A stretch of DNA of 64,000 nt from Rhineura floridana (taxonomy: Eukaryota > Chordata > Lepidosauria > Squamata > Rhineuridae). The position numbers and the translations under genes are program-made. Under the pieces are notes generated by a model. It saw only the letters and a program-made list of their open reading frames with translations. It did not search any database and was not told where the DNA came from. How positions within the stretch are numbered: the first letter of the stretch is position 1; every line of letters starts with the position of its first letter. Location: NCBI RefSeq assembly GCF_030035675.1, contig NC_084480.1, positions 291,262,982 through 291,326,981 of the forward strand, read 5' to 3'. This document shows positions 23,022 through 34,619 of this stretch, in pieces.

Positions 23022-23216
23022 TATTTATTTATTATTTGATTTATATCCCACCCTTCGTCCCAGTAGGAGCCTATATCCCAGTAGGATAGGCCACATGGCA
23101 ACAGAGGGGAATGGCGGAGGGCTCAGAAGGAACAGCTAGGGCCTGCTACTGATGCCTCTGAGCACCTCCTGCCTGAGATGGTTGCTTCGCTATGCCTAAT
23201 GGTAGGGCCAGCCCTG
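23022..23216. repeat. LINE tail (minus) and one-ended hAT fragment
   Basis: 23022-23090 is the minus-strand 3' tail of an L2-type LINE ('tatttatttattatttgatt', 'tatatcccacccttcgtccc'). 23095-23216 ends in TAGGGCCAGCCCTG. It is the inverse of 33009-33130, with the shared segment 'gagatggttgcttcgctatg' here, so both are pieces of one hAT-like family. Confidence 0.65.
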
Positions 23217-23219
23217 TTT

Positions 23220-25540
23220 CTGCAGTTCCCGGGCAACTGTTCTTTCTTATTATCATTCCTTCTACCAGCAAATTCAGGTAGTGAGTGCTGGCAGGATCGT
23301 AGCCAAAATGAGGTCACTGAAAAAGAAGAGGTATTTATGAGCACACACAGGGGAACCCAGAGATTTGCAAAAGTACCCCCCACCCAAAAAACCACACCCC
23401 TAAGGGGGACAACTCCCTCAACAGATAAATGACAACAGCATGCTCAGTGAGCATCGAGGTGGGGAACGGAGCATAACAACAGAACATAGAGAGTGGAATG
23501 CCCAGCTTGGAGAAGATGGCTGACTGAAACCCTAAACAAGAGCAGTCCTTTTATGAAGGGGGAGCTGCATTGCAATATTTTGTTGCAGGCATCACTTATT
23601 AGAAAGTTTATCTGCAGCTTTCTCAGAATTATGCTCAAAGGAGCTCACAGAAACAGGAACCAAGGCAGTAATTTCTACAGTTGTCTTCCTGGGATGTAGT
23701 GAATGTAAGAGTATCTCAAAGGTAATGTCAGGTGCTGTTCCATGGATGCAGTCCTGTAGCCGGCCTTCCTTGTTAGGTGGGGCATTTGGGGGGGAGAGGT
23801 GCATAGCGCCAGCCAATCCACACACTCTCTCATTGATGGAGAGGATGTGAGGGCCACACCAGGGGAAGGGAAAGGCAGTGACCTTCCCTATCACTCCTCC
23901 ATCCAGAGAGTGTGTTAACTCGCATGAATGACTTTTAATTTGTTGAATTGTCTCACCCTTTTTTGAGAGATTCCCCCAGGAACAGCAGACTCAACAGCTT
24001 GACTATACCTATAGCTACAGTCACCTTTCACCTGTGGTCTGTTCAGATTCTTCATGAACTTGACAGTGAGTTCCTGAGCTTGGCTTGAATGCTGCATTAG
24101 GTGTCTCAGTTTTAGATTCCACCTGAAAAACAAACTTGCCCATACTACAAGTTTAAGGAAGAGCAGAGAAAAAATAAATACTATACGGTGTGTTTGTTAA
24201 CTTCTCCTTGAGAGTCACTCCTTCTAGTCTTGTTCTTGGCCTTTAGATTTTCCTTCCTGTTGGACAATCATGGGAAAACTTTTAAACTGGTGCTATATAA
24301 AGGATGAACTAAGCAATTGGAAACTAATTGTGGAAAGCAACTGCATTTTTTTTTTACTGGTTGCTGGGTTGATTTTTCTGTCCACAAACCCTGAAAAGGC
24401 CTCATGCTGAGCTGCACATATTGGGAAAATCAGAAATTAGGCCTGAGTTACAGCCTAGGTGTCCAGCTAGCCAGCTAGCTAACTGTAGTATACACAGCAA
24501 TATTTCTATTCCTCTAGGGCTGTTTTCATCCTTTGCCATCAAGTAATCAAGAAAAAAAATAGCCACTATGATTGTGAGCATAGGGAGTGCATTAAAAGAG
24601 TAAAAGGTAGCAATTTTTTAGATCACATTATCTCTTTATTTCACCCTTTATCAATAAGCACCCAATCCTTCTCTACACCTGCAGAATAAACAAACTCTTA
24701 TTTCTTACTACAGGCAAGCAAACATGGTTCTTTATTGCTGGTTGGGTAGACAGTGCAACTTAAACTGGAACTGAAAAGCAGAGCAAAGGAAAGTCCAGGG
24801 GGCAGAATCTAGCTCTTAATACCAAGTTCTAATATTGAACTCTTCAAAGGTCCTGTTATTATAATACAGGCTGTTTTTCTGAGGATCACAAGTTATTATA
24901 GGGTAATTGTGATCTTGAAAAATCCACCCTCAGTCAGGAAAAGCCCTGAGTGAGCACGTTTTTGAGGGCACTTCCAGTTGAGGCTTTGTTGTGCACTTGC
25001 CCTGGTTTATTCACTCAGTTTTTCAGAGGGTCCTATTCTTAAACTGCTCCTGTTCTTAAAACAAGCTATCATTCTTCAAATGGAGGTTGTCATTGTCTGT
25101 TATGTCACAAATTAAAAAGACAATTTCCCAAAAAAATCCTAAGGTGGGCGAAGCACAGTTCAAGGGGGGAGCAGCACCCCTATTTGCTCCCCTTTGGCTA
25201 CAGGCCCGCATGGATGCTTCTTGAGACCTTGGTTGCAGACTACGAGGCCCAGTCAGGGAGTTGCTGTCTTGACATGTCCTCAATTACTTCAGACAGAATA
25301 AAATGATGGTTAGCATCTCAAATGATTGGTGACAATGAAAGATGAACAATATGGTAGAGTGTATCTGGGAGATACTAGGAACAGATGACACACATCATTA
25401 TGGTGAACCAATGAATGTTACTCAGTTCATTGATTTGGTCCTAGTGTGCATTTAGGTCAGAAACAGGGTGATTAGTACAAGGGATAGGGCATTCATTGTA
25501 CCAACCTTATGTCCTCTGAATGTTTTGAATTAAAACTTCC
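23220..25540. other. No recognised feature
   Basis: Long stretch without a convincing gene or repeat. Short overlapping frames at 23123-24133 show no domain. Confidence 0.45.
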
Positions 25541-25544
25541 GTCA

Positions 25545-25890
25545 GTCTCTGTCAGCACAGCTGTGCACAGGACAGGATCTACTTAATAGTGGCACCCAGA
25601 ATCTGGAATTCCCTTTGAGGCACCTATCCAGCCTTGAAAGTTAGCAAAGGCTGTCCTGTTTCAATGGGCATTCAGTGTGGGTTGATTTGTTGTTGCACCT
25701 GAACTGTAGAGTTTGGCACTGCAACAGATTCTTCTTTCTGTCACGCTCAAACCTGCTGAGCTGAGCTGTTACTTACGTTTTTAAATTTTGTTTTACTGTA
25801 TTTTAATATGTTGTCTGCTGCTTTGTGGGGCCCTTTGGTCTGAGAAAGGAGCACATATATTTCAACATAAATAAATAATTAACTATTGCG
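25545..25890 (+). mobile_element. L2-type LINE 3' end
   Basis: The end of the protein is visible as a 'xxWNSLPLRHLSSLES'-like reading ('atctggaattccctttgag'). It is followed by a T-rich untranslated region, 'tgtctgctgctttgtggggc' and 'aataaataatt'. L2 proteins typically end in RLWNSLP...LxxFKxxLKTxLF. Confidence 0.75.
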
Positions 25891-26091
25891 GTGGCAATCA
25901 TGATGGATGAACCACTGATGACAGGATCGAGATGATCATATTTGGATGAATGTCAGGCCAATCAATATGGTGATATTGTTGGTCATTGCTTCAGTCAAGA
26001 TGCTGAAAAGAGATAGTATTTAACTTGATCGATTCAGGTTGAGTTACCTCAACAACTCTTTCATGAGGATGAACAGATGTATTATATAAAA

Positions 26092-26441
26092 CAAACGTGG
26101 GAAACCTGTTTTAGCCCAAGAGCCACATTCCCTTCTGAGAAACCTTCCAAGAGCCACATGTGTAAGGGAACAAGAGGCAAAAATGGGCAGAAGAAGAAAT
26201 TTAAATGTTACCTTTGTACACTAAACAGGTTTCTGCGCATGCTCACCCCCCCATATCCTCCATCCAGATCATCAGCATTCAAGGACACATTCCAGCCTGT
26301 TAAAAGCACTCAGAGTACAAAGCAGAGCCGTTAGGGGTGGGTCCTACAAAGAGGGGGTGTGGCCTGGGGAGAGTTCCAAAGACCAGAGAGAGAAGCCTGG
26401 AGGACTGCATTCATCCTCCAGGCCTGAGGACCCCACCACTG
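26092..26441. mobile_element. 350-bp non-autonomous hAT element (family E)
   Basis: An exact 8-bp duplication ATATAAAA (26084-26091 and 26442-26449) flanks the element. The ends are CAAACGTGGGAAACC and GGACCCCACCACTG, imperfect inverted repeats. The inside repeats 'agagccacat' twice near the left end. No transposase. Confidence 0.9.
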
Positions 26442-26449
26442 ATATAAAA

Positions 26450-26625
26450 TATTAATATTATTTTAGATGGTTTTATCTCCTGTGTGTCTGCTTTTCTATA
26501 CAACTTTGTATTGATGCTTTGATTTTGAATATTGTTTTTTTTCTTCCTGTTTTGTAAACCACGTGAGTGGCTTTTAGAGCTGAAAGGTGGGATATAAATG
26601 TCTTAAATAAATGAATGTAGATGTG
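26450..26625 (+). mobile_element. L2-type LINE 3' tail
   Basis: A T-rich leader is followed by 'gtaaaccacgtgagtggc' and 'aaaggtgggatataaatgtc', then (AAATA)n, the standard terminus of this LINE group. The hAT element before it abuts the left edge. Confidence 0.75.
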
Positions 26626-26629
26626 ACAT

Positions 26630-27700
26630 TGCATCCAAGAAGCAAACATTTGAGTTGTTTGCTAAGTAAACAATATTATCATGAGCTTCCTAAGATGTAG
26701 CTGGAGCAATTTGTTTTTGTGTAATTTTTCACAGTGTGCACTGGGACCAAATTTTACAAAAACGATCTGAGACTTTTCTAATTCCCTTTGAGCTATTTGA
26801 CCCACCTCTTTCTGCATTTGCAACTGTGAGGTACTGCATATAAATGTGCCATCTTTCTAGAGTGAATTGCAGTATTCCTGCAGGAGCATCAATCACCTTA
26901 ATCCACCTGACCTATGCCTACTGTTGTCTGCATTCATTTAAGGCTATCTAGTAGAGCTTCATCTTCTGTGATTCTCTCTTCTGAGTTGTGATAACATTAC
27001 CACCACTTAACCAGCAAAAAAACATTTATGATGGTGTTTGACACCAGAAAGCAGTGGAGGGGGGGATTAATCCCTTCAGGATCACTTCTCTAACAGCCTG
27101 GTTTTAGAAACTCATTAGTCTTTATGGCATGTCATCTTTTCCCTGTTTCCCTGGATAGATATAATTTGCAGTTGGGAAGCTGTCACAGACCATCTTGTCT
27201 CCTTGGTGTTTATAAATTGTTGCCATATTTTTGACCTTTTCAATGAGCGCTAATAAGAGGGTTGGCAAAGGAAGTGATTCCACCATATGAAGTCAAGTGA
27301 AATAAACTTAACTCTTCCTGAGCAAGTGTCACTTCCATATTGCTTCCACAGAAGGAGGAATGCAAAACAATCTATTTTGGATCTACCGGCAGTGCTGTGT
27401 GTATTCTGAACTACAACACTGAAATTATATGCCAAGGTGAGGCAAATTTTGTACCACGGAAGCCTAAATTCTGTGACCTGCACATATGAGATATTCCTAT
27501 CAATCCTGCTACTGGTGAACTCAGGTGGTTGAGTGCCTAGCAGTTTGGAGGCAAAATGACAACTGCTTCTACATACTTAGAGGACTTCCTGTATATGATG
27601 AAGTATACATGTTTGTAAATTAAAAATGGGGGGGGGGAATCCCAAAATGGTGTAGGGAGTTCCTAGGACTTTGATGGAATGATGTGAGCATGGAGCAAAG
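26630..27700. other. No recognised feature
   Basis: Nothing supported beyond a short G run at about 27629. Confidence 0.45.
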
Positions 27701-27709
27701 ATAGTTAAA

Positions 27710-27963
27710 GTGGTGCCCTCCAGTTATTTTGGACTTCAACTCCCATCACTCCCAGCCAGCATGGCCAATGGTACAGGATTTCTGTTAGTTACATGTAAAT
27801 CACAGTTCACATTAAAATGTTAAAGAAGTGGAGGCTAACCTTTGGGCCTTCAGATGTTCCTAGACTACAGCTCCCATCATCCTTGAGCATTGGCCAAACT
27901 GGCTGGATCTTATGGTCACTGGAGTCCAACAACATCAGAAAAGTTACAGGTTCACCACATCAG
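27710..27963. repeat. Two family A palindromic hAT pieces
   Basis: 27710-27778 is a half copy (left arm to centre). 27825-27963 is a near full-length but diverged copy with 'gactacagctcccatcatcc' in one arm and 'actggagtccaacaacatc' in the other. No duplication is legible. Confidence 0.7.
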
Positions 27964-28246
27964 ACTATTAAAACATTGACAGAAGCAGCAGTCTAACACA
28001 ATACAGAGCATGGTGTTTATTAATTAAAAGTAGCTTAAAACCAGGGGTGTAGTCATCTGGGGTCTTAATCCCCTTACTTTTTTGGGAGCACGGTCCCAAC
28101 ATCTCCACCATCCTATGAGCCAATCAGCATGTTAGCCACTGAGAAGAGTCTCCTAACACGCTTCTTTGTCCTTCCCTGCTGATTAGGGCCAATCAAAATG
28201 AAAGGAGATGAGTCAGCCACTGAGAAGACTCTTTTCAGTAGCTAAC

Positions 28247-28900
28247 TGTCGCAAACCTGCCTTTCACCAGGGATTATCCCTCCTGACACCCCACTCTTGG
28301 TTCAGGAAATCCCCACCCTGCAGGACGGTTGCCTCAGCCTAGGTCAGATATGCTCTCTGCACCACAAACATATTTATTTATTTATTTATTATATTTCAAT
28401 ACCGCCCAATAGCCGTAGCTCTTCCACCCTTCCACCCTTCAGCCCTTCCACCTTTTGTCTCACCCAGAAGGTGACCACTGGTGGTGTGTCTTGTTAGGAT
28501 GTAGGTATAGGAACTGAATAGGATCCTAATATGGTAGTGCACATGACCAGGCAGACACACAGGAATTTAAATGAACAAAATAACTTTATTAAAATTCAAG
28601 GTGTTAAATATCATATTGATGTATAGTCCCTATCTTCCCTACCTGTCCTACCCCCTCTAATTACTATGTAACCCACCTTTTCCCACCCAGCTCACTCCCA
28701 CCTTCCACTCCAAATCCCAACAACAAAAATGACTAGCTGTCAAAGCCAACTGTCTTTTATTCAAACCTCCCTTAGAACTCACACTCACCCACCCCCTCCC
28801 ACCTGGCAGTCTTACATTACTCATACTCCCAGGCATTCCATTAACTCCTTCAAACCCATAATACAATTAATAACAGTTCCTAGCAAGTTGCTTCATTACA
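28247..28900 (-). mobile_element. Solo LTR fossil nested in a hAT element
   Basis: Begins TGTCGC and ends ATTACA, flanked by CTAAC (28242-28246) and CTGAC (28901-28905), which match at 4 of 5. An AATAAA on the minus strand (near 28583) sets the likely orientation. At 654 bp it is close in size to the other solo LTRs here. A short LINE tail is nested inside it. Confidence 0.7.
28366..28425 (-). mobile_element. Short L2-type LINE tail
   Basis: The stretch '(TTTA)n' then 'ttcaataccgcccaatagcc' and 'gtagctctt' is the minus-strand terminus of an L2-type LINE, lying within the LTR. Confidence 0.7.
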
Positions 28901-29429
28901 CTGACTCTCTCCCCTTTCATTCTTTTTGGCTCCTAGGGACGTATGTTGTTGTGGGAAAAGGCATTAAACAAGGATATCATTCTGAACCCAGCAACAAAAA
29001 AGAGGGGGGAGGAGTGGTGTGACTATGACTATGATGAAGGGACCTTGTGCTTCTGAATTTGCCACTACACTACTGTATTAAACAGAGCAGTAGAACAACA
29101 ATGGCTGCAAAACAATCCAGGGTACTTCAAAGATTAGTTAAAAGCAGCATGAAATAAGGTTTTCAAGGCCTATTTAAAAAATAGGACAAGGTGGCCAAGG
29201 ATGATGGTTGCAGGTGGAATACTGGAGTAGAGATGGAGCTCACAAGAATATTGGCAGAAGGTCAGAGCACTTGTGGCAAATGAGAGTGTGCAATAAGAGG
29301 GAGGAAAAGGTATGAACAGATTTTAAAAATGGGAAAAGATGTTTACAGGCAATAGGACATGAATGGGTAGCCAATGGAACTAAAGGATAAAGGAAAAACA
29401 GAGGAAGAGCAGACCAAGTTAAATGAGCT

Positions 29430-29700
29430 GTGAATTAAAAATGGAAAATGAGACGTTTTGGAACAGAGGCAGAGAGACCAGCCCACAAGGTATTACAGTA
29501 ACTGTGTTTAGGTATAACAAAAGAATGAGCTAAAATCTTGGCAGTGTCTGCAGGGATGAAATGATACACTTTAGTTATGCTAACCAAGGAAATGTTGGAG
29601 GACCTAATAAGTCTAAATATAAGATAAAAAAGAGAATCAAAAATATTACCAAAGCTTATGAAACATAGAATACAGTATCTGGCACTTACCCAATACATTA
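29430..29700 (-). mobile_element. L2-type LINE RT fragment
   Basis: The minus-strand reading contains IPADTAKILAHSFVIPKHSY then CNTLWAGLSASV, matching the L2 pattern LxxxDxxxLxHAFVxSRLDYCNxLxAGLP. Only this block of the RT is present; it is old. Confidence 0.8.
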
Positions 29701-29704
29701 CCCA

Positions 29705-31100
29705 TAACGAAACACATAATTATACATTAGATTAAATGTATAATTATTAAGAGCCCAATTAAAGAAAAAAGAGGGATGAAATTTCCATAAGCATTTTTTT
29801 AAAAATTTTGGCAAATGAGTGTGTGGTTTTGCTTTGTTTTTTTAAAAAAATAAAATTACATCAAATAATCATTAATTACAGCCTTTCACCCTTCATTTCT
29901 GGTCCCTCCTATCTTCTCTTAGATTTATGCCAAGTTCCACCACTTTTTACATCTGGCAATTATTTTATTTTATGTGTGTTGTGGAAAGTCATGTAAACAT
30001 TCCTTGGCTTCACAGGCACTACTATTAAGCAATCGGTAATGTAACAGCAAAGAATACATTGTCATTACTAAGTAATTAATTACCTGTCCTTCACCCTGAG
30101 GTCCCAGGGTGGGTTATAACAATTTAAAATACATCCTTTAAAACTATTTAGAGCATGGCCATCTAGAAACTCTTGGTTTGATTGTATTAAGTCAGAATTC
30201 TTTCTGATGTTTTGACTTGTGAACCAGTGATGTTTCAAAGCAGCATAAAGATTTTTTTTTATTCCATGCCAAAACAGATGTGCAAGCATGAGCCTTTTTC
30301 AATTTGCTGCCCTCCAAATGTTTTAGACTACAGCTCCTATCAACCCTCACCATTTGCCATGTTGGCAAAACCTCTGGAGAGCACCAAACTGCGGAAAACT
30401 GATTATGGAAAAAAGTAGCTCAGTAGTGTCAGTGCAACTAGGTTGCTTTTAGGAGGCTGGCTGTATTACTGTGCCTGTAAGATTACAAACCCTCTGTTTT
30501 TCTAAATGTATGCAAAGAGGCTTGCCTTACTAGCATCTCAAGTAAATCTTGGCACCAGGAAGGGCACTTTCTGTTAATGCTTTCAGTAAATGAAAAGGAG
30601 CACATGAGTTTCCCTGGAAGATATCAGCTATGTGATCAATGACCTTGTTCCTGAGATTCTGTTCACCCACCCCCACCCCCGCACTTGTCTGTTGGCATTT
30701 TTGATGTCTCCTAATGACTAACGTTTCCTCAAGAGAATAGATCCAAGCACTTGTGACAAGCAGATGCAGATACAGGGAATAGAATTTTTCAGCGCCGCTC
30801 CCTGTCATCTATTGACAGTCTTAAGTTTGTGCTAAAAGAGCTCACAAGAAACCCTTTCCAATCTCTTTGGATTGGTCTAGCTCCTCTGGTTTCTCAGGCT
30901 TGTCTGTCTCAAAACACTGCAGAAAAGCAGTGATGCTTAGCCTATGCCAGTACAATTTGCAACCCATCAAGTCAAATGTTATCCACCAGCCATATATGAT
31001 GGCCTGCAACGTGCTTGAGGATGTTCCTGTTTGTAGAACCTGTCAGAGAGCAAAAACAGGAATTGTGCCCCCTGATGGACCACCATACACACAACTATTT
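29705..31100. other. Intergenic, with small repeat pieces
   Basis: 30070-30150 is a minus-strand LINE tail ('accctgaggtcccagggtgg'). 30296-30390 is a half copy of family A hAT ('gactacagctcctatcaacc'). A G/C run sits near 30665. No gene. Confidence 0.5.
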
Positions 31101-31104
31101 CTCG

Positions 31105-31565
31105 ACATGTAGAGAAAAGGAGAGTTAGAAGGGACATGATAGAGGTGAATAAAATTATGCATGATGTGGAGAACATAGATAGAGAGAAGCTTTTCTTCCT
31201 TCCTCATAATGCTATAACTCAGGGGACATTCAATGAAGCTGAATCGTGAAAGATTCAGGACAGACAAAAGGACATACGTCTTCACGCAGTCCATAGTTAA
31301 ACTACAGAATTTTCTTCCACAATGGGTGGGGATGATGGCCAACAACTTGGATAGCTTTAAAAGAGGATTAGACACATTCTGGAGGATAAGGACATCAGTG
31401 GCTACTAGCCACTATGGCTATGTTCTACCTTCACTGTTGGGACGCAGTATGCCTCTCAGTACCAGTTGCTGGGAATTGAAAGCTTATGTCCTGCTTGTGG
31501 GCTTCCCATAGGGATCTGGTTGTTACTGTAATAACAAAATGCTGGACTAGATGGATCTGGTTCTT
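31105..31565 (+). mobile_element. CR1 LINE 3' end
   Basis: The protein end is readable: RRDMIEVNKIMHDVENIDRE, then RFRTDKRTYVFTQSIVKLQN. These match the CR1 at 52.6-53.2 kb (RGDMIEVYKIMHGIEKVDRE, RFRTDKRKYFFTQRIVKLWN). The 3' untranslated region follows to 'aatgctggactagatgg'. Strand is opposite to the 52-kb copy, and the reading is broken in places. Confidence 0.9.
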
Positions 31566-31569
31566 AAAA

Positions 31570-31920
31570 CTAACAGACTTCAGCTTTGCAGGTCACAGAT
31601 TGTGCAGGCCTGGTCTGACCTACTTACATAGCCAGCACAATATTTTGAAATCTTTCATAGGGGTTTTCTCCACCCCAGAATCTGCCATACCTATTATAAT
31701 TTCTTTCCCCTTTTTAAAGTTGTGACTTCAAAAATTGGCATGTGCTTAAAACAATTGGCTTCTTACATCTTTGCAAAACCAATATACAGCTTGGGAAGGG
31801 ATCATAAGAGTGTAGCGAGAAGAACAGATACTGTGACTCAGAAATAAGCAACAGCCCAGGATCTAACTAGAACATGCCGTAAACTCTGTCTAGGAGAAAG
31901 CAGGTCAGGTAGAGTGTCAT
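31570..31920. other. No recognised feature
   Basis: Nothing supported. Confidence 0.4.
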
Positions 31921-31924
31921 CCTG

Positions 31925-32300
31925 AAGAAATTTACCTTGCAATAAAAACATATATAGAACAATTGCATATATAACAACAGATAAAATATTTGCATATATA
32001 AAAACAATTCTAAAAACCCAATTCTATTTATAAAGACAAAAGCATATATATATATAAAATCAATTCATATCCAATACAGATATCAACCAGGACAAACCTT
32101 TCCAGTAAGAAAGCTTGTTGAAAGAGGAACATCTTCAACAGGCAGCAAAAGGACGACTGAGAAGGCACCTGTCTGATTTATTATGTGAGGAAGTTGCAAA
32201 GGGAAGGCACTGCCATACTAAAAGCCTGATTCCAACATTGTGCAGAATAGCCTCTTGACAGGTTGATATCTGTAGGATGCCCTCTCCTGCAGAGTGCAGT
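31925..32300 (-). mobile_element. L2-type LINE 3' untranslated region
   Basis: A-rich stretch, then 'aagcttgttgaaagaggaac', 'tcttcaacaggcagc' and 'aaggcacctgtctgatttat'. The same landmarks appear in the tail at 50774-51115. Minus strand. Confidence 0.7.
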
Positions 32301-32309
32301 GATCGGTTG

Positions 32310-32535
32310 GGTATTTTATTTTTATTTATTTATTATTACGTTTATATCCCACCTTTCCTCCAAGGAGCTCAAGGTGGCATACAAACATGGCTCTCCCCCT
32401 CCCAATTTTATCCTCACAACAACCCTGTGAGGTAGTTTACGCAAAGAGCCAGTGACTGGCCCAATGAGTTTCATGGCTGAACGGGGATTTGAACTCTGGT
32501 CTCCCAAACCAAAGTCTGAGGCTCTAACCAGAATG
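32310..32535 (-). mobile_element. MIR-like tRNA SINE with an L2-type tail
   Basis: On the minus strand a tRNA-like head ('ccagagttcaaatccccg' B box) is followed by 'cagtcactggctctttgcg', 'cctcacagggttgttgtgag' and the tail 'ccttgagctccttggagg' with 'gtgggatataaacg', then (ATA)n. This is the usual structure of amniote MIR/L2-tailed SINEs. 41705-41900 is the plus-strand tail of a second copy. Confidence 0.85.
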
Positions 32536-33008
32536 CAGGGGATGAGATGTTCTGTTAGGTATCATTAGTGGCAACAAGAGTTGTGAGCTGTCAGCTGGCC
32601 TCTTTGTTTCCCCCCGCCCCTTGGGCTCCTATGATAAGAAGGGTGAGATACAAAGGTAATGAATGAATAAAATACATGCATATTTTGTTGAACAAACTGA
32701 CCCCATGCTCTCTGTACCATGACACGTCCCAACTTGGCTCTGCTCATTGACTGTGTGTGTCTGTGTGACTGAATTACAAGGTGGAGATTCCTGGCAGTTC
32801 TGAAGACCCGCGGAGGTTGGGGGTGGGGACAGGAAGAGTTATTCTATAGCAAGAGACAAAGAGCAGCACTGGTGAAAGAAAGTGAATCTATGGTAGACTT
32901 CTAAGGCGTTAGATTCTGAAGCTGCCACTAAGGAAGAGAATGAGAAGTGATTACTACTTAGGGCAGTTCTCCCTAATCTTAGGTCCCCAGGTGTTGTGGT
33001 ACTGCATC

Positions 33009-33130
33009 CAGGGCTGGCCCTGCCATTAAGCAGAGTGAAGCAACCATCTTGGGCAGCAGATGCTAGGAGACAACATCACCTGGCTGTTCCTCCTGAGCCC
33101 CCCAGCCATTCCTCTCTATTGTCACACAGG
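33009..33130. repeat. One-ended hAT-like fragment
   Basis: Begins CAGGGCTGGCCCTGCCATTA and continues 'gtgaagcaaccatcttgggc'. It is the inverse of 23095-23216. The other end is not found. Confidence 0.6.
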
Positions 33131-33516
33131 CTTTCAAAAAGAAAAAAGGTCGCTTGTCCTTAACAAAATGCAAAGGCTCAGAAGAAAAGAATTAAGGGCA
33201 GATATAACATTAATATGAGAATTTTAATATATCACACAATAAAAGCCAACTTGAAATACTTATTCCAAAGGCATTTAGATCACCAGTTACTAATACAGGT
33301 TGGACAGCTCCTTGAAAGTTCAGATTAAAATCCATAGCGGATTCCACTGCCCCACTGACATGGAGCCACCAGCCACCACTGCTCCCATAATTCCAACAAA
33401 GTTTGTCTGAGCCCTTCCATATCTGTTGGGGAAGCTACTAACATGAATGTCACACACACCCTTTTATTTCTTCCAGTTCAGCTTCGTTGTCTAGCAAAAA
33501 GACTGATTTATACATG

Positions 33517-33793
33517 ACCTCTCCGTGGCGCAGAGTGGTAAGCAGCGGTAACGCAGCCGAAGCTCTGCTCATGGCCGGAGTTCGATTCCAATGGAAGGAG
33601 GAGGTCGAATCTCCAGTAAAAGGGGTCGAGGTCCACTCAGCCTTCCATCCATCCGTGGTCGGTAAAATGAGTACCCGGCATATGCTGGGGGGTAAAGAAA
33701 GGCCGGGGAAGGAACTGGCAATCCCACCCCATACATACGGTCTGCCTAGTAAACGTCGCAAGACGTCACTATAAGTGTGGGGACACCTTTACC
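33517..33793 (+). mobile_element. Sauria SINE, apparently full-length
   Basis: Flanked by a 10-bp duplication TTTATACATG (33507-33516 and 33794-33803). The tRNA-like head 'ctccgtggcgcagagtgg' holds the A box, 'ggagttcgattcc' is the B box, the middle has 'gagtacccggcatatgctgg', and the tail ends 'gtggggacacctttacct'. This is the typical Sauria SINE of lizards and snakes, whose tail matches a BovB LINE. It is complete, with few visible changes, so likely relatively young. Confidence 0.96.
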
Positions 33794-33994
33794 TTTATAC
33801 ATGTACACCCATCACTCGCTGTGTCTCTATGTTAAGGGTGAGTCAACTGAATCACACTCTGCCATTGTAATCATCATAAAGCAGGGGAATATAAATGCTA
33901 AGTGTAGGAGATGTGCAGAAATAGTAAGGAGGAATGCTTTACCTGTGGCTATTTTGCACTGAGAAGACATTAGACTAGATGATCCCATGTGGGG

Positions 33995-34195
33995 CTACAC
34001 TTAAGGTTGGTCCACAGGCTGCAGCTAGTGCAGGATGTGGCAGCTAGGGAGCTTTTGGGGGCAAACTACTGCCAGCATATAACATCTTGGTTGTAGGATT
34101 TGCACTAGCTGCCAATGTGCTACCGGACTAAGTTCAAAGTTTTGGTACTAACATATAAGGCCCTATGTAGCCCAGGACTGGGTTATTTGAGAGGA
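33995..34195 (+). mobile_element. L2-type LINE RT fragment
   Basis: Readable as LQLVQDVAARELLGANYCQH then DLHWLPMCYRTKFKVLVLTY and KALCSPGLGYL. These are the L2 blocks around LHWLPVxxRIxFKxLxLxxKAL, with small interruptions. Confidence 0.88.
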
Positions 34196-34199
34196 GGCT

Positions 34200-34612
34200 T
34201 GGAAATATCAGTCAATTTTGGTTTTCCCAGTTTCTCACTTTTCCAATCTTAAATTCAGTTCTCCACATTTCTGCAGCAATTTGCAAATTTTTCTTTTTAA
34301 AAATCCTCATGAAAATTCTCCAGCATTTTAGTGTGAATTTCTCCTAATAAAACACAGGTAGTAGGTAGTTTTAACTAATGTACACTTTTTTGCAAGAAAT
34401 TTCTCATCATATAATGTATTTTTCTGTTATTTTCCCTCATATAATCATTTTTACGCATACTATCCCCAATATATGCATTTTTTTTGTAAACAGTTGGGAT
34501 GTGTGAATTTTGAAGGACTGCTGTGTTTTGGCTCTCACATTGTCTCAGAAAGTGTGAATTTGATAGATTCAGCTTGAAATCCAAACCGAATTGAATTTCT
34601 CTACCATCTCTA
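34200..34612. mobile_element. Non-autonomous hAT element (family B)
   Basis: Same layout as the copy at 17793 and in the same orientation. The right end ACCATCTCTA is clear, the left end is eroded, and no duplication is clear. Confidence 0.8.
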
Positions 34613-34619
34613 AGCTTTA

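Larger units (their letters stand above)
28042..29075. mobile_element. hAT element (family C) split by an LTR
   Basis: In inverse orientation to the copies at 12265 and 17130. The left end CAGGGGTGTAGTCATC and right end TTTGCCACTACACTACTG belong to family C. The element is continuous once the LTR at 28247-28900 is set aside: 28042-28246 and 28906-29075 give about 375 bp, close to the other copies. Flanking octamers CTTAAAAC and TATTAAAC match at 5 of 8. Confidence 0.82.
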
